Positions 1 through 8,065 of a DNA stretch of 64,000 bases are shown piece by piece (the first letter of the stretch is position 1; each line of letters starts with the position of its first letter). Position numbers and translations under genes: made by a program. Source of the DNA: Kluyvera ascorbata_C (GTDB taxonomy: Bacteria > Pseudomonadota > Gammaproteobacteria > Enterobacterales > Enterobacteriaceae); the NCBI RefSeq assembly GCF_044197065.1, contig NZ_JBIQOI010000001.1:124001-188000 (forward strand), given 5' to 3'. The notes under the pieces were generated by a model that was given only the letters and a program-made list of their open reading frames with translations, was not told the DNA's origin and made no database searches.

Positions 1-594
1 GATGCGAATCGCCAGCACCAGAATCATCACCACCAACGCGGGGATAAGCGCGGCGAAAGATTCCTGCACGGCAGGCGGTACGCCTTCCGGCATCTTGATA
101 ACCAGCTTTTTACGCTTCAGCCAGCAGAATAGTTCGGTCCACAGTAGCGAGCCAATCATGGCGACGAACAGGCCTTTGGTGCCAATCCATTCTACCGGCA
201 TTACGGTAATACCGCCGTTTTCGGCAACCTTAATAAACGGCGTCAGGATCAGGAAGCAGACCAGCGCCAGGATGCCGCTGGAGATGCGGTCATCGCCGTA
301 GTGCTCCGCAAGCCGGTAGGCGACAAGGAAGCTGATAAACAGCGACATCGTAGAGAAGACCGCATTAAACGGGATCTCGATAATGGCGCTCCAGCTTGCA
401 CCGAAGGTGCTGGACATAAACTGCTGATAGCCCTGATTCGGGAACGACGAGATAACCAACAGAATGGAGCCGACGATAATAAACGGCATAAAGGAGACAT
501 AGGCACCGCGGATGGCGCCGAGATGACGCTGCTGAGCGGTTTTCGCCGCAATCGGCATCAATTTCTCTTCTAAAAATCCCAGAACATTGTTCAT
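1..594 (-). CDS. PTS EIIC permease, lactose/cellobiose family (partial)
   Basis: This is the first 198 codons of an integral-membrane PTS sugar permease; the rest lies beyond the left edge. The start is the ATG at 592-594 (MNNVLGFLEEKLMPIA), preceded by a GGAGTT ribosome site. The N-terminus lines up with E. coli ChbC (N-terminal amphipathic stretch, AIRGAY segment, several hydrophobic helices, and a VIKMPEGVPPAV stretch like VIKLPDSVPASV in ChbC). Family members transport beta-glucosides, chitobiose or lactose and receive phosphate from EIIB, ultimately from HPr (ptsH, 41802-42059). No EIIA or EIIB is visible in the window. It is divergent from the transposase-derived gene at 762. The family is clear; the substrate is not. 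Confidence 0.85.
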   Translation of the reverse strand, partial: MNNVLGFLEEKLMPIAAKTAQQRHLGAIRGAYVSFMPFIIVGSILLVISSFPNQGYQQFMSSTFGASWSAIIEIPFNAVFSTMSLFISFLVAYRLAEHYGDDRISSGILALVCFLILTPFIKVAENGGITVMPVEWIGTKGLFVAMIGSLLWTELFCWLKRKKLVIKMPEGVPPAVQESFAALIPALVVMILVLAIRI

Positions 595-761
595 TGTGAA
601 CTCCGTATAAGATTAACGGACATTGTGTGTGTTATGTAATAGAAAACGACGAAGGGGATTATGGGAGAAAGCCTGGTACGGAAAGGTGAAACGGGTCACA
701 ATGCACCGACTTGATTAATATAAATCTCATATGATTAGTTATAAATATTTCAAGGAAAGCC
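595..761. promoter_or_regulatory. Divergent intergenic region between PTS EIIC and transposase-derived gene
   Basis: This 167-base gap separates two divergently transcribed genes and must hold both promoters. It contains an AT-rich stretch near 718-750 and the AAGGA ribosome site just before the start at 762. I see no clean terminator and no convincing terminal inverted repeats of an insertion sequence. The arrangement fits a regulator next to its target, but that is inference. Confidence 0.4.
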
Positions 762-1619
762 ATGGAAATTAAGCTGCATGCTAACGCGACGACGACGCCG
801 CGTATTCGTAAATACCTCCAGGAATCGGATAAAAGTGACCGTGAACTGGCGCTGGAATTGGGTATTTCCGTCACGACAGTACGGCGCTGGCGTAAGCGTG
901 AGCAAACGGCAGATAAAAGCACGACGCCTGTGGTTGTACACAAAGCAATGAGACAAGAGCAAGTTGTGTTGATTAACGCACTGCGCGAAATCCTCCGCGC
1001 GCCGTTAGACGACCTGCTGTTTATGGTGCTGGAAGGGTTAGGCATTCCGCTCTCCCGCGCGACGCTCAGCCGCTATCTGACGCCGTCTTACCCAAAAAAT
1101 GCGGAGGCCATACTGCAAGGTAAGAAGGCGCTTAAAGCGGGCATTCGGCCACAAACGCTGACGTTGCATTACCGCCTGTTGTCGCTGCATATGGATGATG
1201 ACGGTGACCACCACCTGCTGTGGGCGCAGGAACCCGTAAGCGGCTGGTGTGCGGCGCGCATCTACTCGGGTATGTCATCGCCGCTGGTTATCCACTGGCT
1301 GGATGCGGTGCTGGAACCGTTTCCGGGTGATATCCAATCTGTTGAGATTAAAAGTGATGAGTGGTTAAGCGAAGCGTATGTTACCGCGCTGAGTCAGCAT
1401 CTGGCCGCGCGTGAGATAAACGTCAGCGTAACGACGATGAAAGAAAAGCATCAGGCGGTGGCGGTCACCGTACCGCTGGTGGAGGTAATCCCCGCGCTGC
1501 GAACTTGTACGCCGGACGAGCTCGTCGTGAAGCTGTGCGCGCTATTTAACGACGAAAAGGAACAGAAAAAACTGGGGAATATGACGCCGCAGGCTTTTCT
1601 GGAAGCGCTGCGGCCTTAA
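762..1619 (+). CDS. IS481-type transposase-derived HTH protein, catalytic domain degenerate
   Basis: The 285-residue product starts with a helix-turn-helix (about residues 20-46, ELGISVTTVRRWRKRE) in the layout of IS481-family transposases: LHANATTTP near the N-terminus, then the PLDDLL segment at 81-86 and an SRATLSRYL helix. The C-terminal LGNMTPQAFLEAL resembles the LGHRTPVEAL end of those enzymes. The central integrase-like region has lost the expected acidic residues: the usual HVDIKYL strand reads LTLHYRL (133-139), and the LTDNG strand reads IKSDEW (196-201). The frame is intact, with a good ribosome site at 753-757. I infer a domesticated DNA-binding protein, perhaps a regulator of the divergent PTS gene. 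A decaying transposase is the alternative. Gene is convergent with yfgD. Confidence 0.65.
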   Translation: MEIKLHANATTTPRIRKYLQESDKSDRELALELGISVTTVRRWRKREQTADKSTTPVVVHKAMRQEQVVLINALREILRAPLDDLLFMVLEGLGIPLSRATLSRYLTPSYPKNAEAILQGKKALKAGIRPQTLTLHYRLLSLHMDDDGDHHLLWAQEPVSGWCAARIYSGMSSPLVIHWLDAVLEPFPGDIQSVEIKSDEWLSEAYVTALSQHLAAREINVSVTTMKEKHQAVAVTVPLVEVIPALRTCTPDELVVKLCALFNDEKEQKKLGNMTPQAFLEALRP

Positions 1620-1625
1620 GGGGAA

Positions 1626-1985
1626 TCAGCGGACGATTTCCAGCACCTGCTCCGGTGGGCGGCCAATGCGCGCCTGCCCGTTGTGGACCACGATAGGGCG
1701 TTCAATCAGCTTCGGGTTCTCTACCATCGCCTGGATAAGCTGTTTTTCGCTGAGCTGGCTATCGCCGAGGTTCAGCGACTTGTAGAGATCTTCTTTCTGG
1801 CGCATCAGTTCGCGCGCGCTGCCAAGACCCAGCATCTTAATCAACTTGCCGAGCGTAGCGGCATCCGGCGGCGTATCGAGGTACAGCACCACCTCAGGGT
1901 CGATACCGTTATCCTTCAGTAGGCTTAACGTCTCGCGGCTCTTTGAGCAGCGCGGGTTGTGATAAATCGTGACCGAATCCGTCAT
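1626..1985 (-). CDS. yfgD: ArsC-family reductase YfgD
   Basis: This 119-residue thioredoxin-fold protein belongs to the glutaredoxin-dependent arsenate reductase (ArsC) family. The N-terminal NPRCSKSRET motif carries the nucleophilic Cys13, and the ERPIVV segment matches the conserved arginine region of the family. Length matches E. coli YfgD. It is the second gene of a bepA-yfgD unit: bepA stops at 1997, 11 bases before this start. Its physiological substrate is not established; the arsenate role is by family only. The next core gene in E. coli is hda, but here accessory DNA follows. Confidence 0.9.
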   Translation of the reverse strand: MTDSVTIYHNPRCSKSRETLSLLKDNGIDPEVVLYLDTPPDAATLGKLIKMLGLGSARELMRQKEDLYKSLNLGDSQLSEKQLIQAMVENPKLIERPIVVHNGQARIGRPPEQVLEIVR

Positions 1986-1996
1986 CGTCTCTCCTG

Positions 1997-3460
1997 TTAC
2001 ATTTTCTGATAAGGGCGGAAGCGTTCCTGCAGCTGACGCAGCTGATCGATACGGGCATCGTAACGAGCCTGCTGCAGACTGCGCAATTTCACCTGCGCGC
2101 TGGCCGCGCTGAGCATGGAAATGGCCTGATCGAGCCTTCCCACCAGTGCCATATTTTCGGCGCGAGCGGCCAGTTCCTGATCTCTGTTACCCAGTGCGGC
2201 TTCCGCCTGGGCTAGCAGATCCCAGCCGTTGGTGTCGTCTTTATTGTTAAAGGTGTAGCGATTAAGAATGGTTGCCGCTTCCGCTGGCTGCCCGCCTTCA
2301 AGCAGGGCGTTCGCCAGGTTAAGTTGCAGCACCGGGTTTGTGCGCAGTTCACGGGCATTCTTCAGGCGGGTAATGGCTTCGTTGGTTTTCTTCTGCCCGA
2401 GGTCGATATCCGTTGCCAGGTCAAGATACCAGGCATTTTGCGGCTCGGCGCTCAGCAGTGGTTGAAGCAGTTTGCTGGCTTCCGGATAGTTTTTCGCTTC
2501 CATGGCCAGCAGCGCACGGCCGTACTGCGCGGCGTGCTGTTCGCGAATATTGCCCTTTGACCAACCGTCAAGCAGGTCGCTGCCGAGCTGATTCTGCCCG
2601 GAGTTGTACATGCCGAGGGTACGCGCTTTGGCAAAGTAGAAATCCGCGGAAGACTGTACGACCACCGGACGCATCTGGTTAGCGCGGTTACGCGCATCGG
2701 CCAGGCGGCTTTCCGGCAGGGGGTGAGTCAGCAGCATTTCCGGTGGGCGCGATGAATAACGCGACTGGTCGAGCAGCTTTTCCATAAAGGCCGGCATGGC
2801 TTGTGGGTCGAAGCCTGAACGTTGCAGTACCTGAATACCGATACGGTCAGCTTCTTCTTCGTTCTGACGGGTAAAGCTGATGATGCCCTGTTGGGTCCCT
2901 GCTAGCGTACCGCTTAATGCGGCCATACCCGCCTGCGGGCTGGCCATGGCCAGCAGAATGGAGCCGAGCGCGCCGACCCAGGTCAGCGGGGCATTGCGTT
3001 TTTGATCTTCCATCGCGCGCGCCAGGTGGCGCTGCGTCACGTGGGAGATTTCGTGCGCCATGACCGAGGCCAGCTGGCTCTCGGTGTCAGAATAACGGAA
3101 CAACGCCGAGTGCAGCACCACGTTACCGCCGAAGAAGGCGAAGGCGTTGATATCGTCGTTATTGATCAGGTAAAAGTGGAACGGCGTCCGCACGGAAAAG
3201 GCGTGGGAGACCAGCCGCATACCAAGTGAGTTAATGTACTGGACCAGCAGCGGGTCGTTAATCAGCGGTGCGCTTCCGCGTAGCTGGCGCACGTAATAAT
3301 CCCCCATCTGCATCTCCTGACCAATGGAGAGCGTACTCCCTGCGGAGGTACCCATATCCGGGAGGTTGTCCGCAGAATCCGCAAAGGCGGGAGCAATTTG
3401 CCCGAGCGCAAGCGTCGCAATAAGGGATGCCAACAGCGTTTTTTTCAACGGCCTGAACAT
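1997..3460 (-). CDS. bepA: Outer-membrane assembly metalloprotease/chaperone BepA
   Basis: BepA is a periplasmic zinc peptidase that helps LptD mature and degrades stalled outer-membrane proteins with the BAM complex. The ATG at 3458-3460 is chosen over an in-frame start 58 codons upstream: it gives 487 residues, as in E. coli, and puts a cleavable signal peptide (cleavage after AFA, residue 27) at the N-terminus. The M48 zinc motif HEISH is at residues 136-140, with a second zinc-side Glu in the EEEADR segment. The C-terminal half is TPR repeats. It is cotranscribed with yfgD and divergent from perM. In E. coli the gene is under sigma-E control; I did not locate that promoter here. Confidence 0.95.
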   Translation of the reverse strand: MFRPLKKTLLASLIATLALGQIAPAFADSADNLPDMGTSAGSTLSIGQEMQMGDYYVRQLRGSAPLINDPLLVQYINSLGMRLVSHAFSVRTPFHFYLINNDDINAFAFFGGNVVLHSALFRYSDTESQLASVMAHEISHVTQRHLARAMEDQKRNAPLTWVGALGSILLAMASPQAGMAALSGTLAGTQQGIISFTRQNEEEADRIGIQVLQRSGFDPQAMPAFMEKLLDQSRYSSRPPEMLLTHPLPESRLADARNRANQMRPVVVQSSADFYFAKARTLGMYNSGQNQLGSDLLDGWSKGNIREQHAAQYGRALLAMEAKNYPEASKLLQPLLSAEPQNAWYLDLATDIDLGQKKTNEAITRLKNARELRTNPVLQLNLANALLEGGQPAEAATILNRYTFNNKDDTNGWDLLAQAEAALGNRDQELAARAENMALVGRLDQAISMLSAASAQVKLRSLQQARYDARIDQLRQLQERFRPYQKM

Positions 3461-3676
3461 AACCTCTGTCCTGTAATGTGGGGATGTGCCTGTTTTGACC
3501 AACAGCCTAATGTTACGTTCCATTATGTGCTGCTCTGGGAGTGTATCTATCTGCTCACGGGTTGAAAATGATAATCGCGTGATTGTTGGGATAAATATAA
3601 AAAGCGGAGTCTTTTTTGTGACACTTCGATACAATTCATTCCTTCAATGAAAGCAAAGCGTTCAGGGAATCGATTT

Positions 3677-4750
3677 ATGCTCGAGATGTTGATGCAGTGG
3701 TACCGCCGCCGATTTAGTGATCCGGAGGCGATTGCGCTGCTGGTTATTCTGGTGGCAGGTTTTTGCATTTTGTTCTTCTTCAGCGGCCTGTTGGCGCCGC
3801 TGCTGGTTGCGCTGGTGCTAGCCTACCTGCTGGAGTGGCCGACCGTCCGTCTGGAGCGGCTGGGCTGGTCCCGTACCTGGGCCACCACCGCGGTGATGGT
3901 GCTGTTTATCGGCATTCTGCTGCTGATGTCCTTCGTGGTGATGCCGATTGCCTGGCAGCAGGGGATTAACCTTATCCACGACATGCCTGGCATGCTCAAT
4001 AAACTCTCCGATTTTGCCGCCACGCTGCCGCGCCGTTACCCGGCATTGATGGATGCGGGCATTATCGATGCAATGGCTGAAAACATGCGTACGCGGATGC
4101 TGACGCTGGGCGATTCGGTGGTCAAATATTCCGTCGCTTCGCTGGTCGGACTGCTGACGCTGGCGGTCTATCTGGTGCTGGTGCCGTTGATGGTCTTCTT
4201 CCTGGTGAAGGACAAAGAGCAGATGCTGAACGCCGTGCGCCGCGTGCTGCCGCGCAACCGTGGCTTGGCGGGTCAGGTGTGGAAAGAGATGAACCAGCAG
4301 ATTACCAACTATATCCGCGGTAAGGTGCTGGAGATGATCGTCGTTGGGGTTGCCACCTGGCTTGGCTTCCTGATGTTTGGTCTTAACTACTCGCTGCTGC
4401 TCGCTGTGCTGGTCGGGCTGTCGGTGCTGATTCCTTACATTGGCGCATTTGTGGTCACCATCCCCGTGGTCTGCGTGGCACTGTTCCAGTTTGGCCTGGG
4501 CACCGAGTTCTGGAGCCTGTTTGCGGTCTATCTGATTATTCAGGGGCTCGATGGGAACCTGCTGGTACCGGTGCTGTTCTCCGAAGCCGTGAACCTGCAT
4601 CCGCTGGTGATTATTCTGTCGGTGGTGATTTTTGGCGGGCTGTGGGGATTCTGGGGCGTGTTCTTTGCGATACCGCTGGCGACGCTGATTAAAGCGGTGG
4701 TGCACGCCTGGCCGGATGGGCTGGTGACGGAAGAGGAAGTATCGAATTGA
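3677..4750 (+). CDS. perM: AI-2E family transporter PerM
   Basis: PerM is a polytopic inner-membrane protein of the AI-2 exporter (AI-2E/UPF0118) family. The product has 357 residues, with clustered hydrophobic helices at about 18-60, 65-90, 150-180 and 210-340. The conserved family stretch SVLIPYIGAF and the C-terminal GLWGFWGVFFAIPLA are visible. The start is the ATG at 3677 (MLEMLMQWYRRRF), which matches the E. coli N-terminus; an in-frame ATG 10 codons upstream has poorer support. It is divergent from bepA. Function in E. coli is not settled; permease activity is inferred from family. In E. coli the hyf operon separates this gene from bcp; here only a REP element does. Confidence 0.9.
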   Translation: MLEMLMQWYRRRFSDPEAIALLVILVAGFCILFFFSGLLAPLLVALVLAYLLEWPTVRLERLGWSRTWATTAVMVLFIGILLLMSFVVMPIAWQQGINLIHDMPGMLNKLSDFAATLPRRYPALMDAGIIDAMAENMRTRMLTLGDSVVKYSVASLVGLLTLAVYLVLVPLMVFFLVKDKEQMLNAVRRVLPRNRGLAGQVWKEMNQQITNYIRGKVLEMIVVGVATWLGFLMFGLNYSLLLAVLVGLSVLIPYIGAFVVTIPVVCVALFQFGLGTEFWSLFAVYLIIQGLDGNLLVPVLFSEAVNLHPLVIILSVVIFGGLWGFWGVFFAIPLATLIKAVVHAWPDGLVTEEEVSN

Positions 4751-4753
4751 CGC

Positions 4754-4821
4754 GTAGCCCGGGCGAGGCGTTTACGCCGACCCCGGGATAACCCCGGCGT
4801 CGTTGCGCTCGGCCGGGCTAC
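4754..4821. repeat. REP/BIME palindromic element
   Basis: This is a REP-type pair between perM and bcp. The left arm reads GTAGCCCGGGCGAGGCG and the right arm ends GGCCGGGCTAC, in inverted orientation. It lies between convergent genes, as REPs usually do. The same sequence type recurs at 26302-26378. Confidence 0.85.
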
Positions 4822-4829
4822 GTTATTGG

Positions 4830-5300
4830 TTAGGCGTTCGCCTGCAGCCAGCCCAGCACGATATCGTGGTGGTTGGTGGTTTTGAAGTCGTCGAAGACGT
4901 GCTCGACTTTACCGTCTGCGTCTATCAGGAAGCTGGTACGGTGGATGCCGTCATAGGTTTTGCCCATAAAGGTTTTCTCACCCCAGATACCAAACTGCTC
5001 GCAAACCTGGTGATCTTCATCGGAGAGCAGCGTGAAGTTCAGCAGCTCTTTTTCGGCAAAGCGGGAGAGCTTTTCCGGCTTATCGGTGCTGATGCCCAGC
5101 ACTTCAACGCCCACTTTTTTCAGCTCATCCATATTGTCGCGAAGGCCGCAGGCCTGCACGGTGCAGCCAGGGGTCATTGCTTTCGGGTAGAAATAGACCA
5201 GAACACGTTGTCCCTGGAAGTCGGTCAAATTTACCTGCTCGCCGTCTTGATCGGGCAAACTAAATTTCGGTGCGATATCACCGGCTTTCAGTGGGTTCAT
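4830..5300 (-). CDS. bcp: Thioredoxin-dependent thiol peroxidase Bcp
   Basis: Bcp is a cytoplasmic PrxQ-type peroxiredoxin that reduces hydrogen peroxide and alkyl hydroperoxides with thioredoxin. The 156-residue product carries the peroxidatic Cys46 in TPGCTVQAC, with the resolving Cys51 five residues on, which is the PrxQ pattern. Length matches E. coli. The ATG overlaps the gcvR stop by one base (TAATG at 5298-5302), so the two are translationally coupled in a gcvR-bcp operon. Confidence 0.95.
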   Translation of the reverse strand: MNPLKAGDIAPKFSLPDQDGEQVNLTDFQGQRVLVYFYPKAMTPGCTVQACGLRDNMDELKKVGVEVLGISTDKPEKLSRFAEKELLNFTLLSDEDHQVCEQFGIWGEKTFMGKTYDGIHRTSFLIDADGKVEHVFDDFKTTNHHDIVLGWLQANA

Positions 5301-5872
5301 TACTCAGCTCCATCCTGTTCGTCATGCTGTGAATAATTGATCACGTTTATACTGCCTTGTGCATTGAGTTCTGTACATAGGGCTTTGAACGCTTGCTCAA
5401 TATTTGATGCATTTTTCGTAGCGGGGCTATGGGCCGTAATCTGGATAAACAGCTGTGCAACGCCTGCGTTATCGCCCGGCTGCGTGCGCGATACTAGCTC
5501 GGCAATGTTCATCTCCCAGCTATCAAACAGCGCGGTAAAGCGCTCAATAATATGCGGCGAATCAGGCACCTCGACCTGCACCCAGACCGTTGCCGGCATC
5601 GCCGGGCGTGGACGCGCGGTGGTACGTTTCATCACGATAAGCAGGTCCAGCTCTGCGCCTTTCAGCGGCAGGGTGGATTCAATCAGCGTAATCGCATTCC
5701 AGGAACCGGAAAGCAGCATAATAAAAGTGAATTCATCCCCCAGCATGGCCAAGCGACTGTCTTCGATATTACAGCCGCAGCTGCTCACGTGACGGGTAAT
5801 CGTATTGACGATGCCAGGGCGATCCGCGCCCAGGGCTGTAATGACCAGATAGTGTTGTAATGAGGCTGTCAA
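5300..5872 (-). CDS. gcvR: Glycine cleavage system regulator GcvR
   Basis: GcvR binds GcvA and represses the gcvTHP glycine-cleavage operon when glycine is low. The 190-residue protein has two tandem ACT domains (about residues 6-80 and 94-165); the first begins YLVITALGADRPGIV, the classic ACT entry strand and loop. It is the first gene of the gcvR-bcp unit and is divergent from dapA. Length and sequence fit the E. coli protein. Confidence 0.93.
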   Translation of the reverse strand: MTASLQHYLVITALGADRPGIVNTITRHVSSCGCNIEDSRLAMLGDEFTFIMLLSGSWNAITLIESTLPLKGAELDLLIVMKRTTARPRPAMPATVWVQVEVPDSPHIIERFTALFDSWEMNIAELVSRTQPGDNAGVAQLFIQITAHSPATKNASNIEQAFKALCTELNAQGSINVINYSQHDEQDGAE

Positions 5873-6026
5873 ACCTGTTCTTCCTTTAAAAAGGTGCGGT
5901 ATTCATTAGGAAAGCATAAAAAAAACCGGCATACAACATTCTGAGGGGCTTCAGTCTCTTGCTTTTATTACAAGACCAAACGTACCATTGAGATTCATGT
6001 CCGCACGTCAGCACAGAGGATGGCCC

Positions 6027-6905
6027 ATGTTCACGGGAAGTATTGTAGCGCTTGTCACGCCGATGGATGAAAAAGGTAATGTCGACCGTTCAAGCCTGAA
6101 AAAACTGATTGATTACCATGTCGCCAGCGGAACCTCGGCGATTGTCTCGGTAGGGACTACCGGCGAATCAGCAACGCTCAGCCACGAAGAGCATGGCGAT
6201 GTCGTGATGACCACGCTGGAGCTGGCCGATGGCCGCATTCCGGTTATCGCAGGAACGGGGGCAAATGCAACCGCAGAGGCGATTAGCCTGACCCAGCGTT
6301 TTAATAATAGCGGCGTGGTAGGTTGTCTTACCGTTACCCCGTATTATAACCGTCCAACTCAGGAAGGTTTGTTCCAGCACTTCAAAACGATCGCTGAGCA
6401 TACTGACCTGCCGCAAATTCTGTATAATGTGCCGTCCCGTACCGGTTGCGATATGCTGCCGGAAACCGTAGGTCGCCTGGCGAAAATTAAAAATATTATC
6501 GCGATTAAGGAAGCCACGGGGAACTTAAGCCGTGTTCATCAGATCAAAGAGCTGGTTTCAGATGACTTCATCCTGCTGAGCGGTGATGATGCAACCGGTC
6601 TGGACTTCATGCAGCTCGGCGGTCATGGCGTTATTTCAGTGACGGCAAACGTCGCGGCGCGTGATATGGCGGAAATGTGCAGACTGGCAGCTGATGGCCA
6701 GTTTGATAAGGCGCGTATCATTAACCAGCGTCTGATGCCGCTGCACAATAAATTATTTGTCGAACCCAATCCGATCCCAGTGAAATGGGCATGTAAGGAA
6801 TTGGGACTTGTGGCGACCGATACCATGCGTTTGCCGATGACACCTATCACCGACCACGGTCGTGATGTAGTGGCATCTGCATTGAAGCATGCCGGTTTGC
6901 TGTAA
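6027..6905 (+). CDS. dapA: 4-hydroxy-tetrahydrodipicolinate synthase DapA
   Basis: DapA condenses pyruvate with aspartate semialdehyde, the first committed step towards lysine and meso-diaminopimelate. The 292-residue TIM barrel has the Schiff-base Lys161 (IKEATGN), Tyr133 (LYNVPSRTG) and the GTTGES pyruvate-binding loop at 43-48. The ATG at 6027, with a GAGGA ribosome site, gives the E. coli length; upstream in-frame starts at 5988 and 5997 would add unrelated residues. It is followed 16 bases later by bamC, as in E. coli. Confidence 0.97.
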   Translation: MFTGSIVALVTPMDEKGNVDRSSLKKLIDYHVASGTSAIVSVGTTGESATLSHEEHGDVVMTTLELADGRIPVIAGTGANATAEAISLTQRFNNSGVVGCLTVTPYYNRPTQEGLFQHFKTIAEHTDLPQILYNVPSRTGCDMLPETVGRLAKIKNIIAIKEATGNLSRVHQIKELVSDDFILLSGDDATGLDFMQLGGHGVISVTANVAARDMAEMCRLAADGQFDKARIINQRLMPLHNKLFVEPNPIPVKWACKELGLVATDTMRLPMTPITDHGRDVVASALKHAGLL

Positions 6906-6921
6906 AGTTTAGGGAGATTTG

Positions 6922-7956
6922 ATGGCTTACTCAGTACAGAAGTCGCGCCTGGCGAAGGTTGCGGGGGTATCGCTGGTTTTACTGCTTGCGGCCTGTAGTT
7001 CCGACTCGCGCTATAAGCGCCAGGTGAGCGGTGATGAATCCTACCTGCAAGCAACACCGTTAAGTGAACTTCACGCCCCTGCGGGCATGATTCTGCCGGT
7101 TGAAAATGGCGACTATAACATTCCAGTCGCCAACGGCAGCGGTGCCGTCGGCAAAGCGCTGGATATCCGTCCGCCAGCACAGCCGCTGGCGCTGGTTTCC
7201 GGTGCGCGAACCCAGTTTACGGGTGATACCGCTACGCTGCTGGTAGAAAATAGCCGTAGTGGTTCTCTGTGGCCGCAGGTTGTCAGCATCGTTCAGGGGA
7301 AAAACTACGCTATCACCAAACGTGATGATGCTAGTCAGACGCTGACGACGGACTGGGTTGAGTGGAACCGTCTTGATGAAGACCAGCAGTACCGTGGTCG
7401 CTATCAGATCTCCGTACAGCCTCAGGGTTATCAGCAGGCCGTCATGGTGAAACTGGTTAACCTCGAACAGGCTGGTAAGCCGGTTGCAGATCGTGCTTCC
7501 CTGCAGCGTTATAGCGCTGAAATGCTGAACGTTATCTCAGCGGGCCTCGATAAGAACGCGACGGATGCCGCGAACAACGCCAGAGGCTCTGCCGGTGCAA
7601 CCTTCGACGTTCAGAGCGCCGCTGACGATACCGGTCTGCCAATGCTGGTCGTCCGTGGTCCGTTCAACCAGGTGTGGCAGCGTCTGCCAGCCGCGCTGGA
7701 AAAAGTGGGCATGAAAGTGACCGATAGCACCCGTTCTCAGGGCAGCATCGCGGTGACTTACAAACCGCTGTCCGACAGCAGGTGGAGAGATCTGGGTGCA
7801 AGCGATCCGGGCATGGTTTCCGGTGACTACAAACTTCAGGTCGGTGACCTGGATAACCGTAGTAGCCTGCAGTTCATCGATCCGAAAGGCCATCCGTTGA
7901 CGCAGTCTCAGAATGACGCCCTGGTAGCTGCATTCCAGGCCGCATTTACGAAGTAA
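6922..7956 (+). CDS. bamC: Outer-membrane assembly lipoprotein BamC
   Basis: BamC (NlpB) is a lipoprotein subunit of the BAM complex that inserts beta-barrel proteins into the outer membrane. The lipobox LAAC places the lipidated Cys at residue 25, after a hydrophobic signal. A flexible N-terminal arm and two helix-grip domains follow, for 344 residues in total. The ATG at 6922 (MAYSVQKSR) is preferred to a TTG one codon upstream, and AGGGAG precedes it. It is the second gene after dapA, and a terminator follows at 7962-7988. Confidence 0.95.
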   Translation: MAYSVQKSRLAKVAGVSLVLLLAACSSDSRYKRQVSGDESYLQATPLSELHAPAGMILPVENGDYNIPVANGSGAVGKALDIRPPAQPLALVSGARTQFTGDTATLLVENSRSGSLWPQVVSIVQGKNYAITKRDDASQTLTTDWVEWNRLDEDQQYRGRYQISVQPQGYQQAVMVKLVNLEQAGKPVADRASLQRYSAEMLNVISAGLDKNATDAANNARGSAGATFDVQSAADDTGLPMLVVRGPFNQVWQRLPAALEKVGMKVTDSTRSQGSIAVTYKPLSDSRWRDLGASDPGMVSGDYKLQVGDLDNRSSLQFIDPKGHPLTQSQNDALVAAFQAAFTK

Positions 7957-7961
7957 TTTAA

Positions 7962-7988
7962 GAGGGCTGGAGCAATCCGGCCCTTTTT
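7962..7988 (+). terminator. Rho-independent terminator after bamC
   Basis: A GC stem (AGGGCTGG paired with CCGGCCCT, one G-T pair) with a 6-base loop is followed by TTTTTT. It directly follows the bamC stop and precedes the purC promoter. Confidence 0.85.
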
Positions 7989-7992
7989 TCTG

Positions 7993-8015
7993 TATAGTGA
8001 CGCAATCGTGTGCGT
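7993..8015 (+). promoter_or_regulatory. purC promoter element and PurR operator
   Basis: ACGCAATCGTGTGCGT at 8000-8015 is a 16-base match to the PurR operator pattern ACGCAAACGTTTTCGT, with both half-sites recognisable. A TATAGT -10-like hexamer sits immediately upstream at 7993-7998. PurR with hypoxanthine or guanine represses purC in E. coli, and the position fits that role. Confidence 0.8.
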
Positions 8016-8065
8016 CGGCAGAAAATGCACAAATATTTATCTTAATTCTCACTGGAGTGACAAAG

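Noticed and set aside
762..1619. Active insertion sequence
   Set aside because: The reading frame resembles an IS481 transposase, but catalytic residues appear lost and no terminal inverted repeats or target duplication are visible.
3818..4705. 295-codon open frame on the minus strand
   Set aside because: It is antisense to perM; His/Gln repeats reflect reverse reading of hydrophobic codons.
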